Shown: piece by piece, positions 51,356 to 61,265 of the stretch
How positions within the stretch are numbered: the first letter of the stretch is position 1
How the letters are laid out: every line of letters starts with the position of its first letter
NCBI RefSeq assembly: GCF_963678635.1
Contig: NC_087063.1
Coordinates: 31,200,599 to 31,264,598 of the forward strand
Direction: 5' to 3'
From: Symsagittifera roscoffensis
Taxonomy: Eukaryota; Xenacoelomorpha; Acoela; Convolutidae
Length of the DNA: 64,000 bases
The notes under the pieces: generated by a model
Told to the model about the DNA's origin: nothing
The model's input: the letters and a program-made list of their open reading frames with translations, nothing else
Database searches by the model: none
Translations under genes and position numbers: made by a program

Positions 51356-53549
51356 CGTTGTATACACCAATATCCACACAAATAAATAATTGATATCCAA
51401 TGAATTTCAATCGTGATCAATAATTTACGCTCCAGTTATCCAGTATTTAGCTCTTTAAATCGGCGACAGGTATTATATACTACCATAACATTATTCAGAT
51501 ATTAAGTTGATTAAAGAATTGAGTATTTTAGAAAATTAATAAAACTTTGCTACTAAAGTAGAAGCTTGTAATGGCCAAGAAAAGTTACATTTACCAAAGA
51601 TGTAAAACTAGACTCAAATGTGCACGTTTTATTGATTCAGTCCAGTAGATATTTTTCGAACATTCTGACGAAACGTAGAATTTTTGACTTCTTTTTCGCC
51701 TGTATCTTTTCACACAAAAATAGTAAATGTGTTTAAAATACTTTCTTCAAAATTAGCTTTTTGAGACCGTTAGTTCAAATTTTTCGTCAGAACTTCAAGG
51801 CAGTTAGCTAACACACATGGTTCGTAATATCAATGGAAACGCGCTTGAATAGAATGGAAACCAACTTTAGCCTCTAATCCAGTCAATCTGGAACCTGTTA
51901 GGCTTATCCAGAGTGGGCCTTCATGGAATTAATAAAAATGAAGTGGAATCATAAATAATAATTCAAAGAGAGCTAGCCAGGTCATATTAGAAGTATATTT
52001 AGATTTTCCATTCAATGTTACGGCTCAGTTGGTTTTTGCAAAAGTAATCGCGGAAATCAAATTTAAATTGCCGTGGAAAACTGTCAATTTGGTTGTAAAA
52101 TTAAATACAATAATGAAGAGATCAGTGTAATGCCCAAAATTTTGGCCAGTTTTAGAAAAATATGAGCCTGAGAATTTTCATGGAAGAAAATGCGTCTACC
52201 AGGAAACGATTATTTTTCTACCAGATCCTTTTTTACGTGTGAATGGTGAGATAATCAAAGCAAACAAATATTCATCTACTAACATGAAGGATATATTTTC
52301 AGTCAGTCCAATATGATGAGTTGAGAAAAATATAAGAGCTTAAGTTCGGACTTTACGTCTCAGCAGAGGGCGGTCTTGTGTTGCACGACGGTGTCAATTT
52401 GAAACAGGACAGGAAAATTTTGCAATTCACTATTATGGATAGGTTTTCCTAGAAAATAATGGTTTGAATTTGCCTGTTAAGTTCGTTTGGCTGGAATATT
52501 ACAAAACCCAAGTTGTCTCACCCAGTAAATTTGGAGGGCTAAACGGTCATTTCAGACTTCTTTATCAGGTTGCTTAATAGTAGCTTTCAGACTGGTTTGT
52601 TTATAATAGCTGTTCACAATGGTTTGGCAGCCAGGAAGAATTATACAACATTGGTACAAACGTCCCCTGTACAATAAGAATAAGAGTTATTCTCTCTGTC
52701 TTTCAAGTGAAGGACTCGAGGTTTCACCAGATAATGTACTGATTTAAAAAGACAGATCGTGGACATTTGTTTTATGTATTCATGTTGCCAACCAAAACAT
52801 TGTTGTCACTGTAACAGGGCTTAAGGCTAAAATGCAAATTTGTTATTTTACCCGATTTTAATGCAATCGTTTATTTTAATTCAGGGTACATTTTCCAGCA
52901 GAACGGAAGTTGCTCTCTTCTTGAAGTCGGTATTTATTAGTAAAACCCAGAAAGGATTCAAATGTATCTTAGAAGGAGAAAATAAAATATCTACAATAAA
53001 ATACAACTTTTAGTCTACAGCTTTTTTAACCACTATAAAGTAATCCTGAGGTAATTGGGTTTTATTTGAAATACATAAAGATAAATCTACTTAAATTTTA
53101 CAACGTTTGCATATTACTTTATCTTTATGTATTTTCAAGCAAACAGTGAGAAATTTTACCAGATTTTAAAGTTTGAGTATTTTAAACTCAATTTAAACTA
53201 CTAGTTGCTGTCAGTTTTTGTTGTTGTAGTTGCCTTGTTGAAGGGCAGCGCACAAAGTTTTGTCGTTTCGGTCAGATTTCCATATAAATGGTCTTCGTTT
53301 TGGTTAAGAACTGTTAGCGCGTTAGTTCATTATTTCTTCAGAGAACATTGATTTCTTTGTTTGGGCTAGTTTTTAGATGCGTTGTTTTGTTATAAGGTGG
53401 TTATTTGTGTCGTCTCTTGCCTCTGGGTAGAAGGGGGCCCCTATTCCAGTAACTGAGACGTCAAGTGATTCTAGTTGCGGCGCCCGTTTCGCTGAATAAC
53501 CAAGCCGTCAAACGGGAAAAGATAGCAAAGGACGTCAAACGGTTAAATT
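51356..53549. other. Intergenic, no gene seen
   Basis: AT-rich sequence upstream of the Rho gene. Short acceptor-like TTTTCAG sites at about 52303 and 52884 are followed by only 10-15 open codons. I see nothing else in it. Confidence 0.45.
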
Positions 53550-54180
53550 AAATCGAAGCTATAGTTTTGGTGTCTAATTTTGTTTTTGCCGTATCTGTGG
53601 AACACCAGACAGAGGAACGGTTTTGGTTTTATAGCCGAAGCTGAGCCAATGTTGAGTCGACACTGGTCATCAGAAGCGAGCTCGACTGATAAGCTTGAAG
53701 GCTGATCAAACTCGAGGAAGGCAGAAGACTCTGCTGGTTTTGAGCTGAGTGAAAGTTTAGTGAGTGTATTAGGATTTCAGAGACATTGAAAGAGGTGGTA
53801 GGTATTGTGTGGGGGTGTTGAAGCGCATAGGACTTTCTGTTGAGGTAGGGGGAGTAGCCGGAGCGTAGTTGAGCTAGGCTGGAACGGGCCTTGCGACTCA
53901 GTGATAGTTCAGTTGGGGATATAACTGGGGGTTTTCCGTGAGTATTTTAGATGTGTGAACAGTTGCAATGAAGTTGGAAACTGCTCGTGTGTGAGTACTT
54001 CGTATATGTTGAGTTTGGCTACTTGTCGATGTACTCGTTAGGGTTAGATCTAGTCAGTCTAGAGACCCGCATTGTGGCTTTTGAATTTTTTGGACTGGGG
54101 TTTGTAGTATCGAGTATTGCTCTTCCAGTGTGGTTTTATAGATGGCAGCATGCATAGTTTTGGGAAGAAATTAGATTCAT
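53550..54180 (-). mobile_element. Non-LTR retrotransposon fragment (jockey/CR1-like ORF2 end)
   Basis: The minus strand at about 53904 reads SLSRKARSSLAQLRSGYSP, matching the conserved basic/LAQLRSG motif near the C-terminus of jockey/CR1-like ORF2 proteins. After a frameshift, at about 53770-53700, comes NTLTKLSL...ESSAFLEF, resembling the ending LT..LW..P..A.FL. It is broken by frameshifts and lacks RT. Limits are approximate. Confidence 0.5.
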
Positions 54181-54882
54181 GTGGTGTTTTACAGGAAGAA
54201 TAAGGCAATAAGCATGTACGTGTTCAATTTTGGTGCATCCGGTTACAATGCGGAGGGCAGCGTAATGCACAGTTTGAAGTCTTTGGATGGATGTATTGCT
54301 TGCTGTGACTATGCTGGAGCAGCGTATTCTAAGACTGGTTCAATCATAGCTTTGTACGTAATCAGAAGCATTGCTGCCATGGTACTCTTTACTAGTTGTA
54401 TTAGTACTCTTTATGTTGCAGTTTTTCTTGAAAAAGTTCATTTATTCATTTTTCACAACATTTGTTGTATCCAGATTCATGTTATTATCCCTAAAATTGA
54501 TCCTCATTTCGAGTTTTTCCTGGTTTTTGTGCAATTTTAATTGCTATAATTTCGTGTTTTCCTCGTTGTTTTGCTTAAAAGGTTTATTCGGCTTAAATAG
54601 TTTGGTTAATAGTAGATTCATAAGTGGGGGTGTACTTGAGCTAGGGTGATGTAGATACTTCGAGTTTCAAAGCTGTATTGTTAAATTTATACAGTAATTT
54701 TGTTTTTGGCTCAACGGGTGTCTGCCAAGTATTGTCGGCCTAATTGCCGCTAGATACATTTTGTTTGAACACTAATAATAGCGCTGGTAGATGTGCTTCA
54801 AGTTTTTAACAATTCGAAGATTATTCGCTAAGACCTACGTGAAAATATTTCTGATAGAGGCACTGCAAGAGTTTTGTTTCAT
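54181..54882. other. Intergenic, no gene recognised
   Basis: Two open frames (54181-54540 and 54371-54649) overlap each other and translate to hydrophobic, low-complexity sequence. Neither starts with a supported ATG context or resembles a protein I know. Confidence 0.4.
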
Positions 54883-55022
54883 ATTTTTTCGGTTATATGG
54901 TTTTTGTCTCATTTTATGTCTGCCAGCTTGACATGCTATTTTTGTGATGTAGTTTTTTTCCGTTATATGTTTTTTGTCTCATTTTATGTCTGCCAGCTTG
55001 ACATGCTATTTTTGTGATGTAG
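54883..55022. repeat. 70-bp tandem duplication
   Basis: Two adjacent 70-bp units share GTCTCATTTTATGTCTGCCA and end GTGATGTAG. They differ only in the T-run and TTATATGG/TTATATGT. Located 120 bp before the CEP20 start. Confidence 0.93.
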
Positions 55023-55145
55023 TGAATGCAAATGGTGCTTATGACGTGCCTCTTGTTTATGGGTTGTATTTCTTATAGGGTCTGTTCTGTTTATTTTGCT
55101 TTTTACCAAGTCATGTTTTTTAAGATTTTTTGACGTTCTTCAAAA

Positions 55146-55958
55146 ATGACTGATGTGACAGAGTTCAAAAAATTGGTCATGGAGAATTTGAACTCTAAAG
55201 GAGTTCTCCAGCAGATCCAAGCGAATCTAAGAAGCGAAATATTCAAAAGTCTTCACGAAACGGATTCAGTTGCCAAAGGAGAATCACTCTGTCAGGAAAA
55301 CTTAGTCATCAATGAGCTGATTAGGGAGTATCTGGAGTACAACAAACATCAGAACTCACTGTCTGTATTTCAAATGGAAACTGGAACTCCAAAGAATGGC
55401 GTCGACAGAGAATTTGTGAAAAGTGATTTGAATTTGGAAGAATCGGGAACAAACATGCAAAAGTTGCCACTTATATACGGAATAGTCTCTATGCTTCAAA
55501 GCATAGACCAACACAAGAAGATTCAAACTGCGTTTTCAAAAACCAATAGAACGAAAATGCCATCCCAAGTTCGAGAGCCGAATGATCAAATCCGAATCGG
55601 CGGCGAAAGTCGTAGCATGTATTCAACTCTGAGCGATGACGCTGCAAGTCAAGAAGAGGAAGGTTATACTAGCATCAAAAATGCAAGAGTTCCGGATTCG
55701 GGTAGACAAAGCGCCGCTTCTATTGGAATGGCAGGATACTCCGCAAATGATTTCGAGGTTTCGTCCGAAAACGACGATTCGTCAAGTCGTCGAAAGACAC
55801 CGTCTGTTGGAAGCAGCGGACCCTCTCGTGAAACGTCATTCAATGGATATAGCCATGAGAAATATGGCGATTATGATGAAGATGACGACGATGATGAAGA
55901 TTATTTGACAAATTCTGTGAATGTAATGGCTATTGAAGACTTAGCTCCTGTTGATTAA
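55146..55958 (+). CDS. CEP20: CEP20/FOPNL (FOP N-terminal-like centriolar protein)
   Basis: 270 residues, single exon. Residues 1-50 match the FOP dimerisation helix (GVLQQIQANLRSEIFKSL). Residues about 50-90 are the LisH motif (NLVINELIREYLEYNKHQN, FQMETG), followed by DREFVKSDLNL and LPLIYGIVSML, all as in CEP20. The second half is Ser-rich and ends in an acidic run (DEDDDDDEDYL), making it longer than the 174-residue human protein. CEP20 acts at centriolar satellites and basal bodies in ciliogenesis, so the organism probably has motile or sensory cilia built on centrioles. First gene of the compact cluster. A Pumilio-type TGTAAATA lies in the 3' UTR at 55978. Confidence 0.85.
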   Translation: MTDVTEFKKLVMENLNSKGVLQQIQANLRSEIFKSLHETDSVAKGESLCQENLVINELIREYLEYNKHQNSLSVFQMETGTPKNGVDREFVKSDLNLEESGTNMQKLPLIYGIVSMLQSIDQHKKIQTAFSKTNRTKMPSQVREPNDQIRIGGESRSMYSTLSDDAASQEEEGYTSIKNARVPDSGRQSAASIGMAGYSANDFEVSSENDDSSSRRKTPSVGSSGPSRETSFNGYSHEKYGDYDEDDDDDEDYLTNSVNVMAIEDLAPVD

Positions 55959-55977
55959 TTTTTTAATGAAAAAGTCT

Positions 55978-55985
55978 TGTAAATA
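55978..55985 (+). promoter_or_regulatory. Pumilio-type element TGTAAATA
   Basis: TGTAAATA, the consensus core (UGUANAUA) bound by PUF proteins in 3' UTRs, 20 nt after the CEP20 stop. Function inferred. Confidence 0.45.
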
Positions 55986-56310
55986 TCTGTGAATATGTAA
56001 GTGTTAAATTAACCTTTAAGAGTTTGATTGTATTGAATTCAAAGCTTTCGAGAGACTAAGATTCAACCTGGAAAACCCTCAATTTAGGTTGTAACGCATT
56101 CGTACATCAAAAATAATTGGAACGAAACTAGCAAGTCTGTGGCCCTTTAAAGTTAAAAATACAGTTCAAGCATTTCCTGATAATCAGTACTGCCTCAATT
56201 TTCTGCAAGCGAGCAAAATTATTTTTTTTCAAAATTCAAAAGCCGTTAGTTTTATGCTCCTCAATGTCAGATAATCAAATGATAAGATTAAAATTGCATT
56301 GTATTTTTAT

Positions 56311-56317
56311 TTTTCAG
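56311..56317 (+). promoter_or_regulatory. TTTTCAG acceptor before EMC6
   Basis: A T-rich acceptor ends 8 nt before the EMC6 ATG. No upstream donor for a cis intron is evident, so trans-splicing is possible. Confidence 0.6.
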
Positions 56318-56325
56318 ATTTTGTG

Positions 56326-56664
56326 ATGGAAGCATCAGCAGCTCCTCTCGAGGAGAACAAGCCAGTCTACAGTCCAGTGGCCATTCAACATAACATGGCA
56401 GTTCTGGAATACTGTCGGACATGCGGAGCATCGTTAGGCGGCGCGGCAGCCGGAATCATTGGACTTACTGGCATCCAAGGGTTCTTGTTTGTCCTGTTTG
56501 TCCTACTCGCAACAAATACGTGTATATTTATAAAGGCAGGCCTGGGTCAGTCGCATAAGTATTTCATCTCGTCGAAATCAGTGGTGACTTCGTCTATTTT
56601 CAGTTTTCTCTTCACCTACGTCTTGTTTTGGACTTTCTTCTACGGAATTGTACACGTGTACTAA
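56326..56664 (+). CDS. EMC6: EMC6, ER membrane complex subunit 6
   Basis: 112 residues from ATG 56326 (upstream in-frame codons lie before the splice acceptor). Hallmarks: SPVAIQHNMAVLEYCRTCGA at the cytosolic N-terminus, then GAAAGIIGLTGIQGF, with two to three membrane helices (about 40-70 and 85-110). The EMC inserts and chaperones membrane proteins in the endoplasmic reticulum; subunit 6 is part of its membrane core. Length matches the 110-residue human protein. Second gene of the cluster, 368 bp after CEP20. Confidence 0.93.
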   Translation: MEASAAPLEENKPVYSPVAIQHNMAVLEYCRTCGASLGGAAAGIIGLTGIQGFLFVLFVLLATNTCIFIKAGLGQSHKYFISSKSVVTSSIFSFLFTYVLFWTFFYGIVHVY

Positions 56665-56911
56665 ATAGCATATTATCCTGCAGTTCATATAGTTATGAAA
56701 GTTTTACGCCCTTTATTGCAAATGCAGATTGTGCTGAGTATCTGTGCTTAATATCCTGATTTATTTGTTTCCTATTTATTTCTTCGTTTGTGAATTTAAG
56801 CTCCTGGTAACTTTTGTTTTTCGAATTTTTAACTTTGATTCCTTTTTCCACCCACGTCAGGATTCACGAAACTCGCTATTAGCCAAACAAGAATTATTGT
56901 CAATTTTTAAA

Positions 56912-56918
56912 TTTTCAG
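56912..56918 (+). promoter_or_regulatory. TTTTCAG acceptor before bystin
   Basis: ATTTTCAG ends 8 nt before the bystin ATG, in a 262-bp intergenic gap. Confidence 0.6.
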
Positions 56919-56926
56919 GTGTAAAA

Positions 56927-58369
56927 ATGGTAAAGAAAAGACCTTCCAGCACAAGATCGCATCACTCGCTGCCTCTGGACGAGGAGGTCGAACAGTCTAG
57001 GTTGGCTAAACAGAAGAAAACATCCGGACAGTCCGTGATCATGAACGTGAGTCAAGACGACGAATCCAGCGTTGTTGTCGATGACCGAACGTCTAAGAAA
57101 ATTCTCTCGATCGCCAAGAAACAGCAGGATGAGATTGGAATGGAGCTGGGCTATGCCGAAGTTGCGAAAAGAAAACAGTTCTCGCTGTCAGGGTCAGGAG
57201 AAAGTGGGGTTCGATCCGAGGAGATGCATGAAGAACTGCAAGAAAACGAAGATGACCCTGATGATGAAAATGCGGATCTGAAAGATGAGATGATTTTGGA
57301 ATCCGAGCGAAAGTTGTGGGATGGAACTGACTTAAACGCAGAAGACGTAACAGAAGAAGAGGAAAAAGTTATGAAGGAATTCATGAAAATGACGCCTCAA
57401 GGTGAAGGCAAATCACAGGCGAAAACTGTTATCTTCTCAAATCAAGAGTCGATTTATGACAAATATATGGAAGCCTTGGCGCTGAAGCGGGCCGAAGTCG
57501 ATGACGCAGTCTCGCAAAGTCAAACAGCAGACACTTCTAGTCCGCAGTTAGATGAAAGGATCATAGCAGTTTATAAAGGCGTGGGCGAGGTTATGAGCAA
57601 GTACAGGAGCGGAAAGATTCCAAAGGCGTTCAAGGTGCTGCCAGTTTTGCTGGACTGGGAACCCCTGCTGTTTCTGACCAAACCCCATCAATGGACAGCC
57701 GCTGCTATGTATCAAGCTACGCGAAGATTTTCGGCCTCTGCAAATGAGAAAATTGCTCAAAGGTTCTATAATTTGGTTCTGCTACCTCGAGTTCGAGACG
57801 ACATTCAAGAATACAAGAAGCTGAATTTTTTTCTCTACATGGCCCTAAAAAAGGCTTTGTTTAAAATTGGAGCGTTTTTCAAGGGCTTTTTGCTTCCTTT
57901 GTGCGAAGAAGGTGACTGTACATTACGTGAGGCCGTGATAATTTCTAGTATTCTGGCTAAATGCTCAATTCCAGTTCTCCATTCTAGCGCAGCCATGTTG
58001 AAAATAGCCGAGATGCAGTGGAATGGAGCAAATAGCATATTTTTGAAGACTTTTTTCAACAAGAAATACGCATTACCGTTTCGAGTCATTGATGCTTCAG
58101 TTCATCATTTCCTGAGTTTTAAAGACGATCAAAGGAATTTCCCAGTTTTGTGGCACCAGTGTTTTCTCACATTTGTTCAGAGGTACAAAAATTCACTCTC
58201 GAATGAACAAAAAGAACAGTTGATGAGACTAGCTCAGAGGCAGTACCACGCTCACATAACGCCAATGGTGCAGCGCGAATTGCAAGTGTCGATTAATAAA
58301 TTCCCTGAAAATTATACTCAGAAAGAGGCTGATGATGAAAATATGTCCGAAGCTTCTACTATGAATTGA
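56927..58369 (+). CDS. BYSL: Bystin (Enp1), 40S ribosome biogenesis factor
   Basis: 480 residues from ATG 56927; the open frame upstream lies before a TTTTCAG acceptor and is not used. The N-terminal 170 residues are charged and disordered with a basic start (MVKKRPSS). Then the bystin domain: ESIYDKYMEALALKR, YRSGKIPKAFKVLP, LLFLTKPHQWTAAAMYQATR, NFFLYMALKKALFKIGAFFKG, AKCSIPVLHSSAAMLKIAEM, FLKTFFNKKYALPFRVIDA and FPVLWHQCFLTFVQRYK. Bystin binds the pre-40S particle and is needed for 18S rRNA maturation and export. Slightly longer than human bystin (437). Uninterrupted, third gene of the cluster. Confidence 0.96.
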   Translation: MVKKRPSSTRSHHSLPLDEEVEQSRLAKQKKTSGQSVIMNVSQDDESSVVVDDRTSKKILSIAKKQQDEIGMELGYAEVAKRKQFSLSGSGESGVRSEEMHEELQENEDDPDDENADLKDEMILESERKLWDGTDLNAEDVTEEEEKVMKEFMKMTPQGEGKSQAKTVIFSNQESIYDKYMEALALKRAEVDDAVSQSQTADTSSPQLDERIIAVYKGVGEVMSKYRSGKIPKAFKVLPVLLDWEPLLFLTKPHQWTAAAMYQATRRFSASANEKIAQRFYNLVLLPRVRDDIQEYKKLNFFLYMALKKALFKIGAFFKGFLLPLCEEGDCTLREAVIISSILAKCSIPVLHSSAAMLKIAEMQWNGANSIFLKTFFNKKYALPFRVIDASVHHFLSFKDDQRNFPVLWHQCFLTFVQRYKNSLSNEQKEQLMRLAQRQYHAHITPMVQRELQVSINKFPENYTQKEADDENMSEASTMN

Positions 58370-58480
58370 TTATTGAAAGTTGTTTTTTTTTTCCAGAGGT
58401 TTTAGCAACGTAGATGAAGTTAACTTCTGTGCTTGATTTTTGTTATGTTTGAGAAGACGTAGTTTGATTGCAATAGATTA

Positions 58481-59227
58481 CAGTGCTGATTTAAATTAAC
58501 CGGACAAAACGCGTTAAACTTGAAATTTAAAAACGCGTTTTTCTCAAATTGGGTTGAGTTTAGGTGAAAACTTATGAAGACAAAACTTGCTTAACATTTT
58601 AGCAGAATTGATATGGTGTAATTTGTTTTGCGAAATTCGGGCCCAAAATTTTACCCCAAAAATGGGTCATTTTGGCTTTTCTTAGTTAATCAAAAATTAT
58701 GCCAAAAATACCCAGTCGATCACAGACATAATTATATCAAAGTGAGCCCCTTACGTAGCCCAACAAACTTTAAGGAGGGTATAACGTCCAAAACATTGTA
58801 TAAGTTAGTTTATTTTTGTTTGATAGACAAAAAAGGTCGTTTTACTACATAAAATACAAACTTTTTATTTAAAAACAATTTTTAAACGGTTTACAATTGT
58901 TTTTGGAGATTATACCCTCCTTAAAGTTTGTTGGGCTACGTAAGGGGCTCACTTTGATATAATTATGTCTGTGATCGACTGGGTATTTTTGGCATAATTT
59001 TTGATTAACTAAGAAAAGCCAAAATGACCCATTTTTGGGGTAAAATTTTGGGCCCGAATTTCGCAAAACAAATTACACCATATCAATTCTGCTACAAATT
59101 ACACATCAAAATGTTAAGCAAGTTTTGTCTTCATAAGTTTTCACCTAAACTCAACCCAATTTGAGAAAAACGCGTTTTTAAATTTCAAGTTTAACGCGTT
59201 TTGTCCGGTTAATTTAAATCAGCACTG
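58481..59227. mobile_element. Foldback transposon, 747 bp, long inverted repeats
   Basis: The two arms of about 300-320 bp (58481-58783 and 58912-59227) are near-perfect reverse complements; the right arm has about 14 extra bp near 59090-59103. The tips read CAGTGCTGATTTAAATTAAC and are flanked by TA on both sides, typical of Tc1-type elements (Tc1 also begins CAGTGCTG). The mirror-image open frames at 58628-58852 (plus) and 58869-59066 (minus) are the two arms, not genes. It has no transposase. It separates bystin from the ankyrin gene. Confidence 0.93.
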
Positions 59228-59317
59228 TATAATCACTTGGCGATAAATGTAGTTTGAAACAACTGTGATCTTTATCATCTAGCTGAAAATGATTTGGAAT
59301 GAACTAAATTTGTATGA

Positions 59318-59324
59318 CTTTCAG
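59318..59324 (+). promoter_or_regulatory. CTTTCAG acceptor before the ankyrin gene
   Basis: ACTTTCAG ends 7 nt before the ATG at 59332. Confidence 0.55.
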
Positions 59325-59331
59325 GTTGAAA

Positions 59332-61023
59332 ATGGGATCGTTGCAAAAATTCAGTGGCGACAGTGACGATGAGCCGAAAGACCTCCGCGAGTTCATTGAT
59401 CAAGTATCTCGGCTTTCGTTCAACGAAGACTTCAGACCAGATTCAGTCATGTCCTTCAGACCTCCTTCAGTCGCCGAAGTTCCCGCGTTAGACCTCTCGG
59501 GCAGCAGCAGTGATACGTTGGATGTGGGAATCGGACCAGAGTTGAGTGAGGATGACGAACAACCCGATAGTGGATTGGGACCATCGGGTTGCGATGACTC
59601 TGTTGTCACGTCTTCAAAATTCACTTCACCTGAATTAACAAGTACAGAAGTAACCATGAAGCCAACGCCTCCTGTAAAATCAAAGAAATCTAGGAAGAAA
59701 AAGAAAACAAAAGAAGACGTTTCTAAGAAAGATGTGTTGGTTGATGTTTTGCCTCCAGTTCAGCTCCAGAAAAAAATGGATCCTGCTTTACTGATGTCAA
59801 ATGCGTCTTCTAATTGGGACCCCTTTTTGAAATCGGAGTCTCCAATTAGTATTGCTCCGCAGATAGCAAAGAAAGAAGATTTATTGACAGCCAGAACAAC
59901 AAGTTGCAAGCAATTAGATCCTTTGATTTTGCAGAAAAAGGTAGACAAATGTTTCGAGTTTGTCGAGGAAGCCTCAGTTTCTGATTGGCTCACTAGAGCC
60001 AATAAGAATGCGCTGGCCTTACGTCAGTGGTGCTCTGTTCCGAATCAGTTTGTTGATTTCACCCAATTTTGGCTCGTAAGTTTTATCGAGTCGCAAAGAG
60101 TCGAGCTATTTGCAATGGAGCATGAGATATTAATCGAGGAGCTTACAGTTGGCTTCGCTCAAGGCTTGGACACGAAAAATATCACGAAAGATGATTTGAA
60201 TGCTGTTCTATGCGTTGCTTTTAGCGAGTACCCCGATAAGTTTTTTGGCACACACGGCAACAAATTTTTCATTGACACTTTGGTTCTTTTGATGACGGGA
60301 AAGAGTTATAACTACAAAAAATTACTATCGGCTGTTCGATTCAGCTCAACGGATAAAACTAAACTTCAAATTGTTCTTTCGATTCGAGTGTTTGCAATAT
60401 TCAACTACTTCAACGCTATTTTAGAGTTCTTTCAAAGCTACAGAAAACTGAACAAAGTGGATCTTTGTGATTTCAAACGAATCAGTTTGCCACCGTTGGA
60501 CTCCTTTATCAAAGAAGTCGTATCTACGTGTCTCGAAAAAGATGCATTGGCTACACTAGCCTACTTTGTAAGAATTCACAAATTTAACCCGAATGCAAAA
60601 GACGACCAACAAAGAAGTCTTTTGTTCCGAGCAGTGGTTGCCCATGCTATAAACTGCGTATCTTGGCTGGTCAAAAATGTGACAACTCAGACTTTAAACA
60701 TGCCTTCAGAATCAGGCAACACGTGCCTTCACACTGCTGTTTCACTGGGCAATATCGCAGTTGCCAGAGTTCTGCTGTCAACTAGCGGTATAAAAGTAGA
60801 TGTAGCCAACCCACAAGCAGGAGGAATGACCCCTCTGGGTCTAGCTGTGTTTCAAGGTCACCATTCAGCCTGTAGATTGTTACTGACCCACGGAGCTAAT
60901 CCGAAAGCATCCGCTCCTAGTTTGCTTCTGGGTGAAGAGGAGCCAGTGCCTCTGGCGCAGTTTGCACTGGACCTCGGACATCCGCAGATATCATTGCTTC
61001 TAGAAAATTTCGAACCGAATTAA
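59332..61023 (+). CDS. Ankyrin-repeat protein, orthologue not identified
   Basis: 563 residues from ATG 59332, just after a TTTCAG acceptor; an in-frame ATG at 59314 spans that acceptor and is not preferred. The N-terminal 150 residues are acidic and Ser-rich, with a basic patch near residues 115-135 (SKKSRKKKKTKED) that could be a nuclear signal. Residues about 200-420 form an all-helical domain I do not recognise. Residues about 425-535 are three ankyrin repeats (SLLFRAVVAHAINCVSWLV, NTCLHTAVSLGNIAVARVLL, MTPLGLAVFQGHHSACRLLL). Ankyrin repeats bind partner proteins. The role is unknown. Fourth gene of the cluster; three TGTAAATA elements follow the stop. Confidence 0.85.
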   Translation: MGSLQKFSGDSDDEPKDLREFIDQVSRLSFNEDFRPDSVMSFRPPSVAEVPALDLSGSSSDTLDVGIGPELSEDDEQPDSGLGPSGCDDSVVTSSKFTSPELTSTEVTMKPTPPVKSKKSRKKKKTKEDVSKKDVLVDVLPPVQLQKKMDPALLMSNASSNWDPFLKSESPISIAPQIAKKEDLLTARTTSCKQLDPLILQKKVDKCFEFVEEASVSDWLTRANKNALALRQWCSVPNQFVDFTQFWLVSFIESQRVELFAMEHEILIEELTVGFAQGLDTKNITKDDLNAVLCVAFSEYPDKFFGTHGNKFFIDTLVLLMTGKSYNYKKLLSAVRFSSTDKTKLQIVLSIRVFAIFNYFNAILEFFQSYRKLNKVDLCDFKRISLPPLDSFIKEVVSTCLEKDALATLAYFVRIHKFNPNAKDDQQRSLLFRAVVAHAINCVSWLVKNVTTQTLNMPSESGNTCLHTAVSLGNIAVARVLLSTSGIKVDVANPQAGGMTPLGLAVFQGHHSACRLLLTHGANPKASAPSLLLGEEEPVPLAQFALDLGHPQISLLLENFEPN

Positions 61024-61075
61024 ATTTGTTCGATGTATGGTTTTCTTGGATTTCATTCTATTGCGACTTCAGCTA

Positions 61076-61131
61076 TGTAAATAATGCGTGTTAATATTTG
61101 TAAATAATATAGAAGTAATAATATGTAAATA
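61076..61131 (+). promoter_or_regulatory. Three Pumilio-type TGTAAATA elements
   Basis: TGTAAATA at 61076-61083, 61099-61106 and 61124-61131, within 110 nt of the ankyrin-gene stop codon. Confidence 0.5.
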
Positions 61132-61256
61132 GAAAATTTTGAATGAAAAATATTAAATCTCAAGGTTGTTCATATTATCCTGACTCTTTTTTGTAACTTT
61201 CGTTTGAATTTTTGAAATTTGCAATTAAATCTCTTTTAATGAAAACTTATAAAACT

Positions 61257-61263
61257 ATTTCAG
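61257..61263 (+). promoter_or_regulatory. ATTTCAG acceptor before DTWD2
   Basis: TATTTCAG ends 2 nt before the ATG at 61266. Confidence 0.55.
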
Positions 61264-61265
61264 AT

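Noticed and set aside
56744-56926. Upstream extension of bystin
   Set aside because: It lies before a TTTTCAG acceptor 8 nt upstream of the conserved start and is hydrophobic, unlike bystin.
58628-59066. Two opposite-strand genes with the same 50-residue N-terminus
   Set aside because: They are the mirror arms of the foldback transposon.
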